Shown here piece after piece: positions 62,378 to 64,000 of a stretch of DNA of 64,000 bases (its first letter is position 1; each line of letters begins with the position of its first letter). The translations under genes and the position numbers were made by a program. This DNA is from DASSFZ01 sp035283185 (lineage in GTDB: Bacteria; Chloroflexota; Anaerolineae; Fen-1058): the NCBI GenBank assembly GCA_035283185.1, contig DATEUJ010000053.1, forward strand, positions 124,001-188,000, given 5' to 3'. The notes beneath the pieces were generated by a model that searched no databases, had not been told where the DNA came from, and worked only from the letters and a program-made list of their open reading frames with translations.

Positions 62378-62947
62378 CTATCCGGCTTGCGCCGGTCGAT
62401 CCGCTGCTTCGACTTCTACGGGTTGCTTGCCGTTTTTCGAGGGCTGCACGTGTTCCCATCGCACATGCGCCGCAAGTCTGGTAGACTTCTCGAACGATGC
62501 GCCGCAATGCGCGCATACGTGCGAACTGATGCGCGCATCATGCGACGCATCGTGCGTGGGCTGCAACGCATGGCTGCGCCGTTCTTCGCGCTTGACCTCA
62601 GCGCCGAACTCCTCTGCATAGAGCGCCAGCGCCACGGGTAAAGCTACTGCGAACAGAAACGGTGTGACCTCTCGCATGATGCCGCCCAGGACGTTGTAGT
62701 AGGCCAGGTTCGCCATGACGCTGGACGCGATGAAGAACCGCACCCCGCGCCGCGTCCATTTGCGCGTGCTGCCCGTGACCAGCCGATAGGTGAACACCGC
62801 CGTTGACAGCTCAAAACCTAACGCCGCGCCCGCCGCCGTCAGGTAGAAACCATCGCGCTCGATGTCTGCGTAGGCTTGCCAAACGTGCGGGAACTGCGTA
62901 ATCAGGATCAACACATAAACAAAACCGAACGTGAGTTTGAGCTTCAT
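62378..62947 (-). CDS. Membrane protein with C2H2 zinc-finger-like tail
   Basis: 189 residues; AAAGGGG before the ATG. Four hydrophobic segments (LTFGFVYVLILITQF, LTAAGAALGFELSTAVFTY, FFIASSVMANLAYYNVLGG and VTPFLFAVALPVALALYA) are followed by a basic region and CAHCGASFEKSTRLAAHVRW with EH next, a C-x2-C ... H-x4-H zinc finger. The layout resembles DUF2637-like membrane proteins of actinobacterial plasmids and conjugative elements, which is only a loose comparison. A finger on a membrane protein might recruit element DNA to the membrane; this is inference. Confidence 0.65.
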   Translation of the reverse strand: MKLKLTFGFVYVLILITQFPHVWQAYADIERDGFYLTAAGAALGFELSTAVFTYRLVTGSTRKWTRRGVRFFIASSVMANLAYYNVLGGIMREVTPFLFAVALPVALALYAEEFGAEVKREERRSHALQPTHDASHDARISSHVCAHCGASFEKSTRLAAHVRWEHVQPSKNGKQPVEVEAADRPAQAG

Positions 62948-62976
62948 GGCTACCCCTTTCGCGCGCGACTTGTACC

Positions 62977-63393
62977 CTACAGGTCGATCACGTCGCCGCT
63001 ATCGTGCGGCGCGTCGATGATCTTCATCTGCCCGACTTTAGGCAGCAAGTCATCATGCGTCGGCGTCGCCGCCTGCGCCACGCTTCGCGCCGTGCGTGCC
63101 ATGCTCGCCGTCGCCGACAGGCCACGCCCGACGCTCTGTATCGTGCGCTCTGCGCCGTCAAGTCCGCGATCAAAACCGCGCTGATGCTCGCGCGCCGCGT
63201 TCGTCGCCACGCGCCAGACGATGACGACGACGACCGGTACGGCCAGGGTTGCCAGCGTCGTCCACCAGCGCAGCAGGCCGACGTCGACCGTGCCGGTGAC
63301 GAGGTAGACGGCTCCGACGACGACGGCCACGACTACCAGGACAATCACCGCCGCGCCGATGACTTGCTGTGTCTCTTGCCGCTTGTCCTTCAT
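62977..63393 (-). CDS. Small membrane protein of the mobile element
   Basis: 138 residues from the ATG at 63393 (GGAAGGGG upstream). Two membrane segments, VIGAAVIVLVVVAVVVGAVY and WTTLATLAVPVVVVIVWRVA, then a soluble tail with DRGLDGAERTIQSVGRGLSA. It lies directly next to the FtsK-like gene; membrane partner of the DNA pump is a guess. Confidence 0.6.
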   Translation of the reverse strand: MKDKRQETQQVIGAAVIVLVVVAVVVGAVYLVTGTVDVGLLRWWTTLATLAVPVVVVIVWRVATNAAREHQRGFDRGLDGAERTIQSVGRGLSATASMARTARSVAQAATPTHDDLLPKVGQMKIIDAPHDSGDVIDL

Positions 63394-63456
63394 GCTTGCC
63401 CCTTCCGTTCGTTCGTTCGGTCGCCAGCACACACACGTTTTGCTGCAAAACGCGCA

Positions 63457-64000
63457 CTATTCGGCGTCGGAGTGTGTGTCCTCATCACCGAACGAACAGA
63501 CAGACGCGCCCCTATCTTCGAGGTACTCCAACGCTTCGCGCGCCAGCTTGAGAAGTTTGACGGCCCGCTCCGGCGACATACCGGGCAGGCCCGACGCTTC
63601 CAGCGAACGGACAAATTTAGTCCGGCCCTCGCCGCGACTCGCGCTCAGGATCGCCGCGCCCACTTCCGCGCCCGACGGCCAGCCCGTGACGCTGGGCAGT
63701 TCCGCGTCAGCTTCCGGCCACTCGGACAAGTCCGGCTCGCCCGTCATCGGATCGGCGTCCAGGTAGGCGCACTGGACGCGATGCACTGCGCCCGGCGCGA
63801 CGGCGTAACTATCGCCACGCCCCAGCAGGTGATCGGCTCGCGGCTGAGACGCGCCCACGGCCACGCGGGACGCTTCGGCGTCACTCACGCGAAGCGCAAG
63901 CCGTCCGACCAGGTTGCGGCCCACCGTAGGCCCGCCCAGCGCGGCCACGACGGGATGCTGTGTAGCGACGATGACATGCACATTCGCGCCGCGTCCCTGG
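63457..64000 (-). CDS. FtsK/TraB-like DNA translocase, 5' part outside window
   Basis: The minus-strand frame is open to the window edge. GRGANVHVIVATQHPVVAAL, with the conserved ATQHP, then VGRLALRVSDAEASRVAVGA and HLLGRGDSYAV are typical of the C-terminal half of FtsK/SpoIIIE-like motor domains, downstream of the Walker motifs, which lie outside. The end is a helical region (MSPERAVKLLKLAREALEYL). On integrative elements such motors move DNA during transfer, as TraB does in actinobacteria. Together with the serine recombinase this suggests an integrative conjugative element rather than a phage. Confidence 0.75.
   Translation of the reverse strand, partial: QGRGANVHVIVATQHPVVAALGGPTVGRNLVGRLALRVSDAEASRVAVGASQPRADHLLGRGDSYAVAPGAVHRVQCAYLDADPMTGEPDLSEWPEADAELPSVTGWPSGAEVGAAILSASRGEGRTKFVRSLEASGLPGMSPERAVKLLKLAREALEYLEDRGASVCSFGDEDTHSDAE

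Overview
The window looks like a chromosomal segment of a Chloroflexota bacterium, probably of the Anaerolineae type. Grounds: high GC over most of its length, two DUF2298 (Chlor_Arch_YYY) giant membrane proteins, a TIGR03663/Agl23-type membrane protein, a formate dehydrogenase of the fused NuoE-NuoF type, and a dense load of short degenerate repeats between and inside genes. This is inference from protein families; no rRNA or other marker gene is present except recA.

Layout. 1-11.7 kb: four consecutive very large polytopic membrane proteins (two DUF2298, one uncharacterised, one TIGR03663 with an EF-hand-like loop and a C-terminal NHL propeller), probably envelope glycan or glycosyl transfer. 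11.9-14.1 kb: sucCD, where SucC carries a basic tail. 14.2-15.3 kb: a secreted repeat protein. 15.5-19.3 kb: a PTPS-related membrane protein translationally coupled to a URO-D-superfamily protein. 19.3-21.8 kb: moeA followed by a membrane-tethered DsbA-like thioredoxin and a VKOR homologue, a disulfide-forming pair. 22-24.7 kb: a small Cys/acidic protein, then a three-S1-domain protein and recA on the minus strand; recA has a promoter with a LexA-like box. 25.4-30.6 kb: a predicted conflict or regulated-death locus made of a KAP NTPase fused to a C-type-lectin-like FGE domain, a stand-alone effector-associated domain, and a SIR2-like/EAD/CHAT protease. 30.7-43.7 kb: pectinacetylesterase-like protein, cystathionine gamma-synthase-type enzyme, YibE/F protein, Ser/Thr kinase, MATE transporter, a heterodimeric ABC exporter with one degenerate ATP site, and an orphan HicB-like protein. 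43.9-53.6 kb: a lower-GC island of four genes encoding extracytoplasmic TPR proteins and two secreted, membrane-anchored TPR-CHAT proteases. 54-59.7 kb: a frameshifted SAF-domain gene and a formate dehydrogenase, whose catalytic subunit is read through an in-frame UGA (57963-57965) as selenocysteine; a bacterial SECIS hairpin with a GGUCU loop follows at the same spacing as in E. coli fdhF. 59.9-64 kb: a mobile element with a large serine recombinase and an FtsK-like translocase, inserted in a universal stress protein gene and running off the window.

How the genes work together. MoeA would serve the molybdopterin site of the formate dehydrogenase, whose electrons go to NAD through the fused NuoEF-like subunit. 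The DsbA/VKOR pair would fold the many exported proteins, although the exported TPR-CHAT proteases themselves depend on a reduced cysteine. The two CHAT loci are unrelated in architecture: one is cytosolic with effector-associated domains, the other is displayed outside the membrane on TPR scaffolds. They are the strongest candidates for poorly described systems here.

A cross-cutting feature is that repeat families found between genes also occur, without breaking the frame, inside at least seven coding sequences, including recognisable enzymes such as FdhA and VKOR.
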